Of a DNA stretch of 32,405 nucleotides, positions 31,417 through 32,405 are shown piece by piece. Positions within the stretch are counted from its first letter, which is position 1. Every line of letters begins with the position of its first letter. A model generated the notes under the pieces. That model saw only the letters and a list, made by a program, of their open reading frames with translations. It ran no database searches and was not told the origin of the DNA. This DNA comes from Clostridia bacterium (GTDB taxonomy: Bacteria; Bacillota; Clostridia; Oscillospirales; CAG-272), in contig JAFVTV010000030.1 in assembly GCA_017502975.1 (NCBI GenBank), positions 89,905 to 122,309 on the forward strand. Reading direction: 5' to 3'. A program made the position numbers and the translations under genes.

Positions 31417-31770
31417 ATGAAAGATTCCGAATTGCGTACAAGAGCCAAAGCTCTTGCTTTACATATTATTGCTGTGTGCGACGAGGTGGATATTCGCAAA
31501 GGCAGAGGTGTGCTTGTAAATCAGATTGTAAGAAGCGCGACTTCTATCGGCGCAAATATCCACGAGGCGAACTATGCGGCAAGCAAAGCGGATTTTATAA
31601 ATAAATTTCATATTGCACTAAAAGAATGTGGCGAGACGGAATATTGGATAGAAATGCTTGTCGGTTCAAATGCAATAAGCGAACCAACCTCAAAAGAGCT
31701 ACTGCAAGAATGTGGAGTTATCCGCCGTATGCTTGTGAAATCTATTACCACCGCAAAGGGGAACGCATAA
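31417..31770 (+). CDS. S23 / four-helix-bundle protein (23S rRNA-intervening-sequence family)
   Basis: A 117-residue all-helical protein of the TIGR02436/S23 family. The hallmark VRSATSIGANIHEANYA is present, followed by DFINKFHIALKECGETEYWIEML and a C-terminal helix. Members form homopentameric bundles; some sit in 23S rRNA intervening sequences, and the Avd proteins of diversity-generating retroelements are relatives. No rRNA or reverse transcriptase is visible here. ATG 31417 follows TATAAGGAGAAAAC. It is enclosed by repeat module A2 upstream and B2 downstream, and the corresponding space in copy 1 is empty. Confidence 0.92.
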   Translation: MKDSELRTRAKALALHIIAVCDEVDIRKGRGVLVNQIVRSATSIGANIHEANYAASKADFINKFHIALKECGETEYWIEMLVGSNAISEPTSKELLQECGVIRRMLVKSITTAKGNA

Positions 31771-31834
31771 GGACAAATGTGAGTTTTGAGCAAAGCTCAA
31801 AAATATGTTTTACAGCAGTACGGTATAACATATC
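31771..31834 (+). repeat. Repeat module B, copy 2
   Basis: This 64-base block starts one base after the S23 stop and ends 20 bases before the PP-loop gene. TTTTGAGC-AAA-GCTCAAAA forms a hairpin followed by a T-rich run, so it may terminate the S23 transcript. TTTACAGCAGT and GTATAACATATC are shared with copy 1. Confidence 0.8.
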
Positions 31835-31853
31835 GAAGAAGAAAGGAGTTACT

Positions 31854-32405
31854 ATGTACGATATTCAAAGCAGATGGAAGCTTGAAGGCAATGTTTTGAG
31901 ATATTATGGCTTGAGAAATCAGTCTGATATGTTCAAAAACACCGTTAAGCTTACCAAAAAGCAAAAAACTATCGTTGAAAAGCTCCCCTGTGATTTGACA
32001 GATGACGAAATTAGCATATTGAAAAATCTCATTGGTGCACAGATTGTGAAATTCGAAAGTAAGAGAGTAATTCCTTCTAATTTGGACGAAGCAAGATTTT
32101 GCACAACTTGTATAGCAAACGATTTTATGATTCCGGGTATCGAATTTGATGCAGAGGGCAAATGTCCGATCTGTCAATCCGCAGAAAAGACAAAAAATCT
32201 GAAAAGCATCCTTCCAATCATGAATACATTCCCAAGAGCAAAGAAGTCGCGCTTTGACGTTGCCGTGTTTTATACGGGAGGCAAGGATTCTACATACTTA
32301 CTGTATTATTTGTCAAAAGTGTTAAATCTTCGCGTTTTGGCGCTTACTTGGGAAATTCCCTATATGTCCGAATGCGCAAAGAAAAGCATTGAAAATGCCA
32401 AACAA
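31854..32405 (+). CDS. Zinc-finger PP-loop ATPase, N-acetyl-sugar-amidotransferase-like (3' partial)
   Basis: The frame is open from ATG 31854, after GAAAGGAGTTACT, to the window edge, giving 184 residues with no stop. Residues 83-107 hold a zinc-ribbon CTTC - 17 residues - CPIC with a 'MIPGIEFDAEGKC' middle, typical of N-acetyl sugar amidotransferases (WbpG/PseA-like). Residues 138-147 (VFYTGGKDST) are the ATP-pyrophosphatase P-loop. By family this would aminate a UDP-sugar-type acetamido group in surface-polysaccharide synthesis; the substrate is unknown. The N-terminal ~80 residues are not typical of the short members. It is A+T-rich, like the rest of this end of the window. Confidence 0.8.
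   Translation, partial: MYDIQSRWKLEGNVLRYYGLRNQSDMFKNTVKLTKKQKTIVEKLPCDLTDDEISILKNLIGAQIVKFESKRVIPSNLDEARFCTTCIANDFMIPGIEFDAEGKCPICQSAEKTKNLKSILPIMNTFPRAKKSRFDVAVFYTGGKDSTYLLYYLSKVLNLRVLALTWEIPYMSECAKKSIENAKQ

Noticed and set aside
31417..31770. Diversity-generating retroelement (Avd relative)
   Set aside because: Only the four-helix-bundle family is shared; no reverse transcriptase, template repeat or variable repeat is visible in the window.
31417..31770. 23S rRNA intervening sequence
   Set aside because: The S23 family suggests it, but no rRNA sequence surrounds the gene here.

Overview
The window looks like chromosomal DNA from an uncultured, probably gut-associated, spore-forming member of the Clostridia (Bacillota). 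The evidence is a type-3 (archaeal-like) ProRS, a DUF1858 redox-disulfide protein, a membrane-anchored M23 protein resembling SpoIIQ, a BspA-type leucine-rich-repeat lipoprotein, several near-consensus sigma-A promoters (two are perfect TTGACA-17-TATAAT), strong Shine-Dalgarno sites and many bidirectional hairpin terminators. The standard code is used. I saw no tRNA, rRNA, CRISPR array or phage genes.

Layout, left: a 5'-truncated ComEC-like metallo-beta-lactamase gene (+) converges on a five-gene minus-strand operon, SGNH hydrolase - dus - winged-helix regulator - 19-codon ORF - murI - DRE-TIM aldolase-like protein. It has its own promoter (about 5075-5104), coupled junctions and a shared terminator (936-971). 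Next come a BspA-like lipoprotein (+) and an M23/SpoIIQ-like gene (-).

A four-gene minus-strand operon (14603 to 7056) follows. It encodes a TMEM164/YwaF-like membrane domain fused to an ABC ATPase, an ABC-2-type permease, a small membrane-anchored beta-domain protein, and a 1021-residue lipoprotein with five Ig-like repeats preceded by a hairpin-rich leader. This is the best candidate here for an undescribed surface or export system.

Middle: a repeat-rich gap with a MITE-like inverted-repeat element, an SDR oxidoreductase (-), proS (-), a phosphohexomutase (+), gap (+) and a ZIP metal transporter (+). Then come an XRE helix-turn-helix domain fused to a phosphoglucosamine mutase (-), a FAD/Rieske oxidoreductase (+), a LOG-family protein (-), plsY (-), a DUF1858 protein (+) and an apparent nif3 - phosphoesterase - rlmD operon (+).

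Right end: immediately at the 3' end of rlmD the sequence becomes visibly richer in A+T and accessory in character. A 196-bp structured repeat (8 mismatches between copies) begins inside the rlmD stop region and recurs 1342 bp downstream, where it leads an S23/four-helix-bundle gene. A second 64-bp module follows each copy. The first copy looks like the second with the S23 gene removed. The cargo is an unrecognised membrane protein and the start of a zinc-finger/PP-loop (N-acetyl-sugar-amidotransferase-like) gene cut by the window edge. This suggests a cassette-like element at the rlmD 3' end.
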